A stretch of DNA of 64,000 bases from contig NW_005434641.1 of assembly GCF_000315625.1 (NCBI RefSeq), forward strand, positions 423,754 through 487,753. The letters are read 5' to 3'. The position numbers and the translations under genes were made by a program. The notes beneath the pieces are model-generated. The model saw only the letters and a program-made list of their open reading frames with translations, was not told the DNA's origin and made no database searches. Source of the DNA: Guillardia theta CCMP2712 (lineage: Eukaryota; Cryptophyceae; Pyrenomonadales; Geminigeraceae). Numbering within the stretch: position 1 is the first letter of the stretch; every line of letters begins with the position of its first letter. Positions 1 through 12,692 of this stretch are shown piece by piece.

Positions 1-8
1 GATCGCTC

Positions 9-28
9 TTGTCCGCCCTGCTCCTGCT

Positions 29-74
<46 letters not shown>

Positions 75-263
75 ATCCTGCCCCTCAAGACCCTCCTGCT
101 GCTCCTGCTGCTCCTGCTGCTCCTCCTACTGCTGCTCCTGCTCCTGCTCCTGCTCCTCCTGACCCTTCTGACCCTCCTCTTCTTGACCCTGCTCCTGAAC
201 CTCTTGATCCTCCTGCTCCTTCACTGCTGCTCCTCCTACTGCTGCTCCTGCTTTTACTCCTGA
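9..263. repeat. CTCCTG/CTGCTC hexanucleotide low-complexity tract
   Basis: The top strand is an almost unbroken run of CTCCTG and CTGCTC units with scattered substitutions. It opens long leucine-rich or glutamine/glutamate-rich frames on both strands that have no other coding character. The same hexamer recurs inside introns elsewhere in the window (9.4, 11.55, 39.1 and 59.8 kb), so this copy may also be intronic to a gene whose other exons lie left of the window. Confidence 0.9.
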
Positions 264-367
264 TCGTGGTGCTGCTCCTCGTCCGTCGCAATTCTCATGA
301 CGATCTCTCTCTTCCCTTGTAATGACTTGGGGAGATAGAAGCAGGATACTTGCAAAGAAAAATACCG

Positions 368-618
<251 letters not shown>

Positions 619-663
619 CGATGGATGGATGGATGGAATTTCGAAGGGGTCCACATTTCTCGT

Positions 664-1920
664 ATGACAAGAGTGTTGCTTGCAGCTTTAGCGATGATGA
701 TCAAACTCGCTGCTCTCTTCCTCCTCCTCAATTCGGCATGTGGATTTCTGCCGTCGTCGCACATTCGCTTCAGCACGATGACACAAAGGAGAATGACTTC
801 CGCCTGCTCTCATAAGAGCATGAAGATGGTACTCTTGCCTACCAGCGACCAGGTACGCGTCTACTTCTCCTCGTCTCTACCTCTTCCTCCTCTTAGCCCT
901 CCCTGCCCTCCTATCCTCCGCCATCTCTTCATCGCCTCCTCCTACTGATTCGTTTTCCCGTCCACGTTTTTCTTGTCCACTTCCTCTCTCCCTCATCGCA
1001 GGCGCTTCTTCTCGCCGCGGACGCTGAGCCAGCTGTCACCCCGGTCACAGCAGGAGAGACACCCAACCTCCTGATGCAGGTGTCCTCCTCTCCTCTCTCT
1101 CCCTTGCCTCCTCGGCTCTCTTCTGTTCTGCTCCTCTTGCCTGATGTTTCGCTCTCTTTCGCTCCTTCAGATCACTGGCACAGAGAACGTTCTTGTTTCC
1201 GTCCTCGCCATCTTCGCTCTCGTCATGGGCATTGCTGTCACCGGAGGCGTCGGGTATCTCACCTACCTCAACTGGAAGGTGCAGACATGATTCAATCTCA
1301 TCGTCATCCGCTCTTATTGCCTTCCTCTCTGTCTCTGTCTCTGTCTCTCTCACGCTCTCTTCCGTCCTCCAGGACGAACAGTACATCAAGAGAGTCACGG
1401 ACCCGAGCAGCCCAGAGTATCGTGAGCTACAAATGAGAGCCAGAGCGCTGGAGAGGAGCGAGGTGATATCCGCGTCTTCTGCCTTCGCATTCCCCATGAC
1501 CCACTCCTCCTCTCTCCCCCTTCTCCATCCCCAGCTGCCCTTGTCTGTCCTTTCTGACTTATCTTGTGGTCTCAGTCAGGGAAGAAGAAGAGCGTTCTTG
1601 ACGCTATCGAGGAGATGGAGAAACCTGCCAGACCCACCATGAACATTCCCTCCGAGCCAGGTGACCTTGACTTTGGCTTCCCTCTGCTTCTATTGCCTTT
1701 GTCTCTATCCCGTGCTTGTACTTCTCACACATGGGAAGGGAATCGAGACGCTCGACGTGCTCGAGCCAAGCGAGAGCGTCAGGAGCAGAAGAAGTCGACG
1801 GGCAAGAAGCAGGTGAGGAGAAGAAGGACGGGAAAGAAGAGTGACGTCATGCAGTTGGAAGGGTTGGATGCGACCAGCGAGGAGGGCAACAAGTCATTCT
1901 TCAATAATTTCTTCAAGTGA
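664..1920 (+). CDS. Putative plastid-targeted single-pass membrane protein, unknown function
   Basis: Exons 664-852, 1002-1079, 1171-1278, 1373-1462 and 1576-1920 join in phase to about 269 residues. If an optional in-frame intron (1661-1738, GT-AG) is spliced, the product is about 243 residues. The N-terminus has a strongly hydrophobic signal-peptide segment (residues about 5-24) ending in a small-residue site followed by Phe, then a Ser/Thr/Arg-rich stretch. This is the bipartite layout used for import into secondary plastids. A second hydrophobic segment, rich in Val, Ala and Gly, covers roughly residues 95-120 and is followed by a Trp-Lys-Asp boundary. The C-terminal half is basic, Lys/Arg-rich, and ends in a Phe/Asn cluster. 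I do not recognise the family. It converges on the glutamine synthetase gene with about 80 bp between stops. The exon chain is well supported; function is unassigned. Confidence 0.7.
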
Positions 1921-1960
1921 AGTGAAGGCTCAAAGCAATAGCACGTATCAAATATGAAAG

Positions 1961-1966
1961 TTTATT
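1961..1966 (-). promoter_or_regulatory. AATAAA polyadenylation signal of the glutamine synthetase gene
   Basis: On the minus strand an AATAAA lies 38 bp beyond the GSIII stop codon, inside the short convergent interval. It is a canonical eukaryotic poly(A) signal in position and sequence. Other genes in the window lack an equally clear copy, so its use is inferred. Confidence 0.5.
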
Positions 1967-2003
1967 TGTGTTCACACTCGTAGAAGAAGAAGCGTCAAAC
2001 TCC

Positions 2004-4760
2004 TTACAAAGTGGCGCCGTTAGCATCCTGGTTCTGGTCGAGGAAGAGGAGTTCCTTGTAGGTGGCGATCGGCCACAAGTGAGCAGGGCAGATCTCCTCG
2101 GCAGCATCGCAGGCCTTGCGAGCCTCGTCCATGATCTCGAGACGGAGGGTGCGAGCGAGCTGAGCCTTCTTAGCGATATCCTCCTCATGGTGGACCGCGT
2201 CGAGTCCCTTGCGAACAGCCTGGTGAGCAGCCTCAAGGCTCTTGCAGTCCAACGCTGCCTCCTTCATGGCAGGGATGATCTGCTGCCTCAACATGTCAAG
2301 GAGGGAGAGGGCCTCCATCTCCACCATCCCGGTATAGTGCACGTAGTTCACATCTCTGCGGGCAGCTAGCTCTTCCTTGCTCATGATGCCAAGTCCGCCG
2401 AACAACTTGACGTTCTTCTCGTCAGTAAGCTTGCCCATGGCCTCAACGCCGTTGTCAATTCTCCAGATCTATCAAATCTCGGTCAGGTTCATCCATGCGC
2501 ACACAAAGAAACTTACTCCACGCTTGTTTGCCTCGTCCTTCCATGTGGGATCATAACCATTCCCATTGAAGATAACACGCCAGTGCTGGTCGAGAGCCTG
2601 CTTAGCAACATCGACAGGCTTCTGACCGGCCTCAATCTTGTCGGAGAACTCTCTGAGAGCATCCGCAGTGATGGCGCAGAGAACAGTGTTGACCAACGAG
2701 ACGTTCTGAGCAGATCCAACAGCACGGAACTCAAATCGATGACCACCGTAGGGGAATGGCGAGGTTCTGTTGCGATCCTCAGCAGGGACCTGAGTCATGG
2801 ATCATCAGCACCACAGCAGGTCCGACCAATGTAAGGCATCTCACCTCGAAGTCAGGAACAATGTCGACACCAGACTTGAGCATCTTCTTTGGCGGGGCGT
2901 AGTTGTCCGCAGTTCCCTTGCGGAAGTCGTCCAAGAACTTGGTGAGCGAGTCTCCAAGGTAGGTGGAGATGATGGCAGGTGGCGCCTCGCAAGCACCAAG
3001 ACGGAAGTCGTTGCCTGGAGAGGCGATCGCACTTCGCATCAAGTCACCGTGCTTGTCAACCGCAGAGACGAGCGCGGCCATGAGCACGGGGAAAATCTCT
3101 TTCTTTCCGCTAGCCTTGGTGATCTGAGCCGCGTTGAGCAAGTTGATTCCTTCCTTGGTTCCCAAGGACCAGTTGTTATGCTTGCCAGAGCCATTGATTC
3201 CAGCAAATGGCTTCTCCTGGAAGAGGCACGCCAAGCCGAAACGAGCAGCAACTTCATCACAGATTTGCATAGCCATCAAGTTCTGATCAATCTGTGAAGT
3301 GCAGTGTCCGAAGTATGGAGCCATCTCGTACTGATTTGGTGCGACCTCACGATGGCGGGTCTTCAATGGGATGCCGAGGAGGAAGGCCTGATCATTGATT
3401 TAGTAACAGACGCTTACCACAAATGTAAAGTATTCACCTCTTCCTGCATGGCCTTGATGCACTCAAGCGCATGCTGGTTCAAAGGAGCAAAGTAGTGATC
3501 GCACATCTCCTGACCCCTGGGCTGATACAAACACTCAGCTCACATGACGCGACAGAGGAAACACTTACAGCCATTCTTCCGATAACAGTTCTGCCAGTCA
3601 TCTGCAGATCCAAGCGACGAGCATACGCATCGCGAGGGACCAAGAAGAACTCCTGCTCAAGACCGATGTTGCTCTGGACACCCGACACGTCGTATCCGAG
3701 GTTCTTGAGGAAGCGAACTCCTTCCTTGTTCAAGGCCTGCTCAGCCCTGAGAAGAGGGGTCTTCTCATCGAGAGCATGTCCAGTCCACGAGATGAAGATG
3801 CTGTAGCAAGCTTAGCTTCACCCAATGAGTGCAAGCATTCATTTACCATGGAATGTGGACAGTATCTCCCCTGATGAAGATGGGAGAGGAAGGATCAATG
3901 ACTTAAAACTCCAGTCAGATCATGCAATTCCAAACATCTTTTCTCACTCGTGTATCCTCCAGCCGTGTGCGTAGCACGAAGTCCTCCGTTGGGGTAGGAG
4001 GAGCCATCAGTCTCACCCTTTATCATGGTCTCTCCATCGAACTTGTAGTTGGGCTTGCCGTCCTTGCCAAAGGTGAAGAAGTAGTTGTGAACCTGGCCGG
4101 TCATGCCATGCCTAACACCGTTGCTGATTTGAACATATTAGATCGATAGAAAGTTGTGACAAACATCAAGACGTACGCTCCAAGGGGCTGGAACCAGTGC
4201 GTGTAAACGTTGGCTTCGTTGTCACGGCCCCACTCCATGACGGCAGCAGCAACTAAAGGAATGGAATCAACTTGTTGAAGACCTTCCATACGGAACAAGA
4301 CACACCTTTGTCAGCCTTGGTCTCAACCCATTTGGGATCAGCCAGAAGAGCGGCAGACTCTCCTTGCTTCTTCAAGTACTACGCAAAGCAAGTTACTTTG
4401 AGGATCCAACAAAAATATGACATGTATTCATTTTTTTCAGTCAGAAAACAGCAAGAATTTATCACAAACACATTTTTTCTTTGCAATCATATTTTCATAT
4501 GTGTGTTCGCACACTGCACACAGCCGCCAACCCCAACTCGAGACACCATCGCCACACTATCGGATACGACCCACGGGTTCCGCATCCCTGACACGACTGA
4601 ACCGCCTGCTCACCTTGTCAGCCACGGCTCCGGTGAAGGTCTTGGAGCCGAACTGAGCATCCCATCCAGTGCTCATGTTTCTGGCGCTCATGTGCTGGAC
4701 GCGGGATGCTGCGCGCAACGCAAGCGCCATGGCAGATCGGCTGACACGTGGAATCGCCAT
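2004..4760 (-). CDS. Glutamine synthetase type III (GSIII)
   Basis: Ten exons join in phase: 4760-4614, 4378-4306, 4252-4177, 4123-3948, 3901-3847, 3800-3569, 3521-3438, 3387-2845, 2789-2517 and 2468-2004. They encode about 707 residues, the usual size of the large GSIII class, not the 350-450 of GSI or GSII. GSIII-type blocks are visible in order: the Gly-Gly-Leu-Arg-Ala-Thr-His-Thr-Ala segment, an IGLEQEFFLV block with the metal-binding acidic residues, the KTRHREVAPNQYEMAP block, GINGSGKHNNWS, and the APPAIIS and RTSPFPYGGHRFEFR regions. It makes glutamine from glutamate and ammonia with ATP. The first 28 residues are Arg/Ala/Ser-rich without acids, suggesting a mitochondrial or other organellar presequence; this is inference. 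An upstream in-frame ATG at 4775 would add five residues. ATG 4760 is preferred because a TATA-like element lies about 35 bp before it. Confidence 0.95.
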
Positions 4761-4792
4761 GATGCCTTCTTCCACACTCGCCGCGGCAGAGC

Positions 4793-4799
4793 TAATATA
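4793..4799 (-). promoter_or_regulatory. TATA-like element upstream of the GSIII gene
   Basis: The minus strand reads TATATTA here, 33-39 bp upstream of the ATG at 4760. This would place transcription start very near the start codon and leave a short leader, which favours ATG 4760 over ATG 4775. Confidence 0.4.
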
Positions 4800-6390
4800 C
4801 CCCTTCTTTCCCCACCCTCTCCATGACTACATACGCCACATACCCCTATCACCCCCCTTAATCCCTGTCTTACCACCCACTCAGATACACAAGAAAAGAT
4901 GGTAACCCCCTCCCTTGTCACCCCCACCCCCCAATGATTTATTTTCTCTTTGCTGCTCACCACCCTACCCTCCCTTTGTCCCCTTTACTACCCCAGTGAA
5001 CAGCAACCGTCCCCCGAAGCTGTACCCGAAACGCCCACCCCCATGTCCATGGTACTCGATGCCTCGGTACAAAACATACCCCCACTACCCCCCGTTTGTG
5101 CTGCCCTGCTTTACTGGGTCTATACACCAACCCCAAAGAAACGTTACCACCCCTCCTAGTACCCCCACCCATATCTTCAATTCCAGCAAAGAATGGTTGT
5201 GACTAGGACCCCACCCTGATCACCCAGTACCCCCCCGTTGACTTAATTTCACCCTCCGTTCCGTTTGAAAGGTGACACCTGCTACCAGTCCTGACATTCC
5301 TCAGGTTAACCCCCACCCCCCCCTTCGCTATTGTACCCCACGTCTGGGAAACTCCAATGAAGCTTCTTGCACAGGTGGTCGATCGACCAGGCATACGATT
5401 TACCCCTACCCCCTTAATTCCAGTTCTTACAATGGGTGTAAAGAGCCTTTTATATTACTCTCGCCTTGTCGTTCGCTTTCAAATGGTTGTCCCGTAGGAC
5501 CTCATACAGTCTTTTATTATTAGTAGTTTCATGACAAGGGTACAACTAACTGAAACCCAAGGGGTAGGTGGTATCATAATGTTGAAAGCTGAAGGGGTGG
5601 TAATTCAAGGAGAACTTCACATTGGTGGGTGGGGGTGGTCCCTGTCATCGGGAAGGGGAAAGTTGTGTAGATGGCCGCCCAAGCCGAAGGGGTACAATTT
5701 GTGTTGAAGGGGTACGGAGAGGGTAAGTGAGGTGGGGTAGGTCTGCTTGGGGTTACGTGTGGTACGTGAGGTGGTCATCAAGGGCAACGTGTAGGTGGGG
5801 TACACATGGGGAGGGGTTCAAGGATGGAGGGACGCATTGGTACGTATTTCAGATCGTAGAGGAATAGAGAAGATTTCGACCTTGAGTACGATCAGTGAGG
5901 GGGGAGGACTAGATACCCCACCCCGTGACTTATGTCGGCAACTTTGGAAGAATATGGGGTAGTCTTTCTTACGATTGGGGCAAGGGGGGGTTGGGGGTGG
6001 TCAAGAAAGAGTCGGGGGTTCCATCGGACATTGGCTCTTGGACCCCCATTTTCACAGGAGAACGTGGGGGACCTGGTGTTTGAGTAAATACCTGGTAGGC
6101 AGCCTTTCACCATCGGGTTACTTGGCTCCGGGGCCCGGGACTGAGGGGTGATGAGGTTTCTAAAGGCAGCAGACTTGTGGGCATGAGAATCTAGAGGAGG
6201 AGAGGAGGAGAAGAGAGAAGAGAAGAAGATACGAGAGAAGAGGATTGGAGAATAGGCCTGATTTCTGCTCTCTTTGCTGAGACATTCCTGCTGAGACGGG
6301 GGGGGGTTGCATGAAGTCACATACTGGCAGGCATGGTATGAAGTCTCGTTGGTACGTCGTTGGTGCACACTAGTCAAGGACATAGCGATC
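4800..6390. other. Divergent intergenic region with strand-switching TACCCC/GGGGTA tracts
   Basis: This 1.6 kb lies between the divergent GSIII (-) and WDR82-like (+) genes and has no credible gene. From about 4830 to 5500 the top strand is very C-rich, with repeated TACCCC, CACCCC and ACCCCC words. From about 5550 to 6360 it flips to G-rich, with GGGGTA and GGGGTGG words. On each flank the G-rich strand is the coding strand of the nearest gene. A purine run (GAGGAGAGGAGG type) occupies about 6190-6245. Confidence 0.8.
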
Positions 6391-6397
6391 CGGAAGG

Positions 6398-7769
6398 ATG
6401 TCATACAGTGACCAGATTTGCAACAATTTGCAACAAGTAAGAGTCTTCAAGGACTCAAATGGTTCAGCTGTTACTTCCATCGACTTCTCAAAAGATGGGA
6501 GATTTCTTGTTTCAGGGAGCAACGATTCCGGTCTGAGGTTGTACGATGCCGTTGAAACTGGTAGCCTGATGAAAACTCTGTATGCCAAGAAACTTGGAAT
6601 CGCACATGTTCGGTTCACACATGCAAACTCTGCGGTGCTCTGCGCATCCAGCAACAGAATGGACCATTCGATTCGGTATTGGTCCATGCACGACAATCGC
6701 TACCTGCGGCACTACAAGGGGCATCGGCAGCCCGTGATAGGGCTTCATGTATCGCCTGCTGGGGATACGTTCTTATCAGCTTCAGCAGATTCTACAGTTC
6801 GTCTTTGGGACATTCGATCGGATGCATGCACGGGGATGCTCCGGCTTCCTGTGATGTCCGCAAGGCCCAACGTTGCGTTCGATGACAAGGGGCTTGTGTT
6901 TGCTGTGACGATGAATTCTATGATCAACCTCTACTCCACCACAGAATACGACAAGGGTCCCTTCAGCACCTTCAGCACTGATTTGAAGTGCGCCTTCAGC
7001 GCCCGTTCAATGAAGTTCAGCTCCGACGGCAAGTACCTCCTACTGGCCGGAGGGAGCGATACGATCGCTGTCGTGGATTCGTTTACAGTGAGTGAGAGAA
7101 AGCGTCATCAGATTCGTTGACGCGTCTGGCGCAGGGTAATCATGTCGAGTTTCATCCTTCGGAGCCCTTCGTGGAGATAACCGACGCCTGCATGACACCG
7201 GTCGCTCCCTGCGACTCGAGGTTTTGGCGCTGAAACTTTCATGGTCAGGACTGTCGATACATTGTTGCCGGCACCAGCGAGAATAGCAGGCAGTGACTCG
7301 CTGCTCCCAGCCTTCCTCGATTGACCTCACTTTCATTGACAGAGAAAATGTAGCGGAGGGCGGCCTGCGGATATGGAAGTTTGTCTTCGATCCGTACGCT
7401 TCCTGTCTCCTTAGCTGGAATTGTGACGTCTTTTCCTCGCAGAGATAATCAGAAGGTGCTATCCAACGAGGTCAGTATACAGCCAGACGCGTGTTCCATC
7501 TATCAACGTCTCCCCTTCGTGCCTGTGCTCCTACATGCGTTCAGTCATGTGGAGCAGATGCCTTCACGTCTTCTGAACTCTGCGAGCAGGTCATGGTCTG
7601 CAAAGACATCCATCAAGGACCTGTCAACTGCGTCGAATGCAGTCCGACTCACCTGCTGATCGCAACCGCCTGCAGTGAGTCTGTCGGGTGCTGCCCTCGT
7701 CAATCTCACGCCTTCGCAGAGAACCTCAACTACTGGATGCCTGCAGGTCAGCAGCTCAGAGCTAATTGA
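6398..7769 (+). CDS. WDR82/Swd2-type WD40 repeat protein
   Basis: Seven exons join in phase: 6398-7087, 7135-7200, 7249-7292, 7343-7393, 7443-7470, 7590-7674 and 7720-7769. The product is about 337 residues, close to the roughly 313-330 of WDR82/Swd2. Family landmarks include a TLYAKKLGI-like segment, an IRYWSMHDNRYLRHYKGH block, FLSASADSTVRLWDIRS, the DKGPFSTF segment and a final Ala-Cys-x-Asn...Trp-Met-Pro end that matches the WDR82 C-terminus. WDR82/Swd2 binds the Ser5-phosphorylated RNA polymerase II tail and is a subunit of Set1/COMPASS H3K4 methyltransferase and of a PP1 phosphatase or 3'-processing complex. By analogy it acts in the nucleus. Six or seven blades are expected; five WD-like units are readable. 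Introns are 47-119 bp. Confidence 0.9.
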
Positions 7770-8690
7770 TTGGTTCTGCTCCTCACAACGGCAAGGGAGC
7801 CTCGAAGGGCTTCAGAGCCACCCGGCAAATTAGAATCAGATCAGAAGAACCTCAAGCGGTACCGTCCGCCCGGAGTAACAGCAGCATGGCGATAGGAGAA
7901 GTTTAGGCGGTTAATGGTTCAGGTCTCCACCATTCAGTCATAGCTAGGATCAGCCTGGGGCCAGTTCAACTTTTTGATTGCTTTGCTGGCCTGGCCTGAG
8001 CGGCAGAATCATGCCATGTGACACTGCCGGCGAGACCGACGAAGCTCAGCTGTGACGGTGGCTAATGGTTTGGCCACCAGCCTGTGACGGTTCCTCTGAG
8101 TCTGGCGATGCTATGATTTTACTCTTCACTACACTGGAATTCGTTTTTAATCCAACCTGGCCTGCGGCCGCCTGTTCAACGGTTCACGGTTTGATCCTTG
8201 CCCCCCCCCCCCCCGGGCCCGCCGGGCCCCGACCGCCCGGGATCCTGGCACTGTCCGGCCGGGCCCCCTGAGGCTCACATTGGGCCGCCGCTTTCCGAAG
8301 GCTTTTAAGGCTTGGAAGTTCCCCCACTGGGCCAAGTTCCGAAGTTCCGAGCCTCTTCCAAGCCTCCCGGCTCCGGAGGGCCCGTGGCACGGCACGGACG
8401 CCAATCATCAGTGCTAACCGTTTAATGAAACTTGCGGCAATTTGAAAGCTCCCTCAATGGGCGGCCGGCCTCACGCCGGCAGCGGCGGCCACCCGGCGGC
8501 AACTCAGTGACTTGCCATGCCACTGGCAGTCCGACAGTACGGTACTGCGGTGAACTTGGAAGGCTCAGACTCGGCTCAGCGGCCCGGGCGCCCCGCCGGG
8601 GCCCGGCGCCGCGGGCCCGGCCCGTACGCCGGTCCGATCAGGCTGAGTCGCCCTCCCCCACAGCTCCCCAGGAGCCGCAACTTGAAAATG
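7770..8690. other. Gene-free interval with GC-extreme island (about 8165-8690)
   Basis: From 7770 to about 8160 nothing gene-like is seen, although GTGACGG words start to appear. From about 8165 the sequence becomes a GGCCCGGGCC-type island with long C and G runs, a direct ACGGTACTG word and AACTTG boundaries. It is followed at 8700-8770 by a GGAGAGGGG purine run. The open frames on both strands are composition artefacts (Pro/Arg/Ala-rich, no start context or homology that I recognise). Confidence 0.75.
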
Positions 8691-9052
8691 CAACAGGGCA
8701 GGTACGGAAGAGGAGGAGAGGGGAGGGAGAGGGGAGGGAGACAAGAGGGAAAGGAAGAGAAGGAGGGAAATGTTACGAGAAAAGTTGAGGGAAGGAAGTT
8801 TGAAAGAATGCAGAATGGGCGACTGTAACACAAGGAAGAAGGAAGGACGTTCGGAGAGCAATAAGATGCATCCAGAGGTCGTAGAAACACATGGAGGCAC
8901 ACTGAAACTTGACGGACCGAGGACGATCTTCTAACGCCTTTCTTTGGTGCTGCAGCAAAGTTCTCGGGCTCATGCGCAGCGGTGAGAGGAGGGAGCTGTC
9001 GCTCAAACCCTGTCAAGGAGTCCCACTGATCTTGCTGCCGTCAGGGTCAACG

Positions 9053-9387
9053 ATGATGAGCAAGAACGAGACCTCTCAGGAAGTCTCCTACCATGACTCG
9101 GGGTTTCACGTGAGTTGCTCGGGAGCAGACGAGCTGTGGCTCGAGGCCTCTGACGGTGACTGGCAGCTGGGGCAAGTGCTGACCCTCGATGTTTGCAAAG
9201 TGGATCATGCTGCAGAGACTTGCTACGACAACCCCCTCCAGAACGTCGAGTTCATGTCGGACAGCGACGTTGTTTCTCCTCTTCCTCCTCCCCTTCCGCT
9301 CACATTGTTGGTCAGATCATCCTCGAGAAGGTTGTCTTGAAGCCGGACCAGGAGGGAGGAGATTGCTTCGCCTTTGTGCGAGCAGGT

Positions 9388-9459
<72 letters not shown>

Positions 9460-12048
9460 TACTCCGCGGACCCTCACAGTCCTTGCAGGGCCGCGAGCTA
9501 AGATCGCCTTCTTGGGTTCCGAGACGAGGATCGGCATAGTGACCTGCGGTGGACTTTGTCCTGGTCTTGTGAGAAGCGGAGGAGGAGGGTAGAGGAGCGG
9601 GAGGGAGAGGAGGGAGAGGAGGGAGAGGAGGGAGAGGAGGGAGAGGAGTTGGAGGGAGAGGAGTTGGAGGGAGAGGAGTTGGAGAGTGGAGAGTGACGGG
9701 GCGGGCAGAACACCGTCATCCAAGAGATCGTCATGACGGCTAGCAGGCAGTACGGGGTGAAGGAGGGGAACGTGCTGGGGATACGAGGAGGGTTCAAAGG
9801 GTTTCTCGATCCCTCGTTGCAGGTAGCAGGACGCGCTCTGACCGCTGCCCTGCTGAAGCCTCTTCCCAGCCTCCTGTGGTCTTGACGCCCTCCTCCGTAC
9901 GAGATATTCACAACCTGGGAGGGACCATCCTTGGATCGAACAGGTTGCAGAGGATGAAGAGGAAAAGGAGGAGGACGGGGAGGGAGAAGGGGACGGGGAG
10001 GGAGAGGAGGGTGAGGAGGAGGGTGAGAAGGGTGAGGAGGGTGAGGAAGAGGGTGAGGAGGGTGAGGAGGATCTGACGAGATTCTGCAGGGGAGGATTCG
10101 ATTGCGAAAAGATCGTGGATGCGATAGAAAGGTGTCTCAACTGACTTGCGGGGAGGGAGCCTGAGGCAGGGGAGCAGGATCAAGTTGGACCAGCTGTATG
10201 TGATCGGGGGGGACGGGACTCACGCGGCCGCGTTGAAGCTCTTGGAGGAGGCGAGAGAGAGGAAACTCAAGGTAAGAGACGCTGGGGGTTTTGAAGCTCA
10301 AACGTTATACTGTCGAGCTGTTGTTGAACGCCCTTCCCTTGCACCATATTTCCCTTTTCCCCCTTAGCCCTCTCGCATACTCTTCCCTCTCCTCTTTCTC
10401 TTCCATTTAGTCCTCTCGTCACTCCTCCCCTCTTCTCCTCTCCCCTTCGTCCCCTCGTCCTCCCTCGTCTCACTCCCTCCAGGTTTCCATCATTGGCATC
10501 CCCAAGACTATCGACAACGACATCTGCGTCATCGATCGCTCCTTCGGCTTTGACACTGCGGTTCCCCTCCCCTGCTGCCCCCCTTCCTTCCTCCCCTCCT
10601 TGACACCAGCTGCAGGTCCAGGAGGCCATCAATGCCATCAAAAGCGCAAAGACAGAAGCGCTCTCGACATCCAACGGTGAGAGGAGGAGGAGGAGGAGGA
10701 GGGGGAAGCATTGAATCTGCTAGCTCATTCAAGCACTCCACCTCTACTCGCTCTCTCTTGCACCTCAATCCCTCTATCTCAATCCTTCCTTAATCATCTG
10801 CTGCTCTCCTGCTCATCACAATCTTATCCTCATGGTAGGTGTTGGGATCGTGAAGCTCATGGGCAGGAGCTCCGGTTACCTCACGGCTCACGCCACGTTT
10901 GGCTCACGAGACGTCGACGTCTGTCTCATCCCCGAGATTGACTTCGACCTCGAGGTCTGCTGCTGCTGCTGCTCCTCCTCCTCCTCCTGCTGCTGGTGCT
11001 GGTGCTGGTGCTGGTGCTGGTGCTGGTGCTGGTGCTGGTGCTGGTGCTGGTGCTGCTGCCGCTGCTGCTGCTGCTGCTACTGCCACCACCGCCGCCTCGT
11101 CTGTGTACCTCGTACCTCGTTCCTACTTCCGTATGCCCACTCGTCCTTCATCTCCTTTTCCTCCCTCCTCCATACACTATCTTGCTCAGCTGGTGTTCAG
11201 GGACCCCACGGCCTCTGGTCGCACATCCGCAAGCTGTTGAAGGCTCAGGTAAGCAGGAGGGGGAAAGAGAAAGAATGACGATGAAAGGGGAAGGGAAGGG
11301 AAGGGGAAGCAAAGGCATGAGAAGGATGGGGTGGGAGGAAAGTGGGGGAAAGAGAGAAGATGAAGGGGAAGGGGGAAGGTGGGAGGTGAAAGGGAGGAGA
11401 CAGGGAGGGAGGGGGAGGATGGGTGATTGAGGGGACGGAGACGATTCTGATTCCGCGGGTGCAGGGCCATGCAGTGATTGCGATTGCGGAAGGAACTCAA
11501 ATTCGATGTGAGTCAGCCGAGCCTTTGCTCTCAAATTTCAATCCTCCTGCTGCTCCTGCTGCTCCTGCTGCTCCTGCTGCTCCTCCTGCTCCTCCTGCTC
11601 CTGCTGCTCCTCCTGCTGCTCCTCTTGCCCCTGTCTCTTTCCTACTCCTCCTGCCCGTCCAGCTGCTCCCTCCCTTCCTCTTCCTTCCTTCTTCCCTTGG
11701 TTGGTTTTCTTGCTATCCATTGAGATTGACCGAGCAGCCTCCTCCTCCTCCAGCAAGGAAGTCAAAAGTCAGTCAGATGAGTCGGTAGGGATGCAAGGGA
11801 CCAAGTCAATCAGTGAAGGTTTGTTATCCCATCTCCCCCCCTCCCCTCCACCCCTCCTCCTGCTTGCGCCCCCCCCCCCCCGCCCACCCTCTCCCCCGCT
11901 CCCACCGCATCGGCGCTCCTCCCCTCTTCGTCACTTCCTCCCTCTGTTTCTGTTCCTCCTCCTTCTCCTCCTTGACCCCCTGCCTCACGTTTGTGTGCAA
12001 AGATGTCGGCAAGTGGTTCCGTGAAGCAGTGAAAGAAGCCATGAAGGT

Positions 12049-12085
<37 letters not shown>

Positions 12086-12610
12086 TTACCCTGACCCCTC
12101 AGTGACTCATCGCTTGTTGCAGCATCCTGATCGTGAGAGTGGAGGAGACAACGAGAGCATCGAGATCTCCGTCAAGTACATCGGTGATTCGTCTATCTCC
12201 TTCCTGTTTCCTCCTTCCTTGCTATTGTTTCTCCTCCTCCCCCCTTCCTCCCTCCCTCCACCTCCTCCATCTTCACCCTCTGACTCTCTGAGTAGACCCT
12301 TCCTACATGGTTCGAAGTGTCCCTGCTAACGTCAGCGACTCCATCTACTGCTCTCTGCTCGGCTCTCAAGTCTCTGACTCCCTCCCTCCTCTTCCTCTCT
12401 GCTTCTCAACATCCCCTTGCTTCCGTCCCTCCCTCCTCTGCTCCTTCCTCCCCCCCCCCCCCCTTGCCGCTCCCCTCTCCTCCTTCTCTCTTGTATCCTC
12501 ACTGGACCCGCAGGGTGTTCACGGAGCCTTCGCGGGTTTCACCGGCTTCACCGTAGGGCTCGTCAACAGCAGGACTGTCTACATCCCCATGCGGGTAATT
12601 GACAGACTCA

Positions 12611-12692
<82 letters not shown>

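Noticed and set aside
4830-6360. Interstitial telomere-like repeat
   Set aside because: TACCCC/GGGGTA words are irregularly spaced and mixed with other C-rich words, not a head-to-tail telomere array.
8147-9016. Open frames in GC island 1 and the adjacent purine run
   Set aside because: Arg/Pro/Gly composition in several frames at once, expected from GC and purine bias; no splice-consistent extension.
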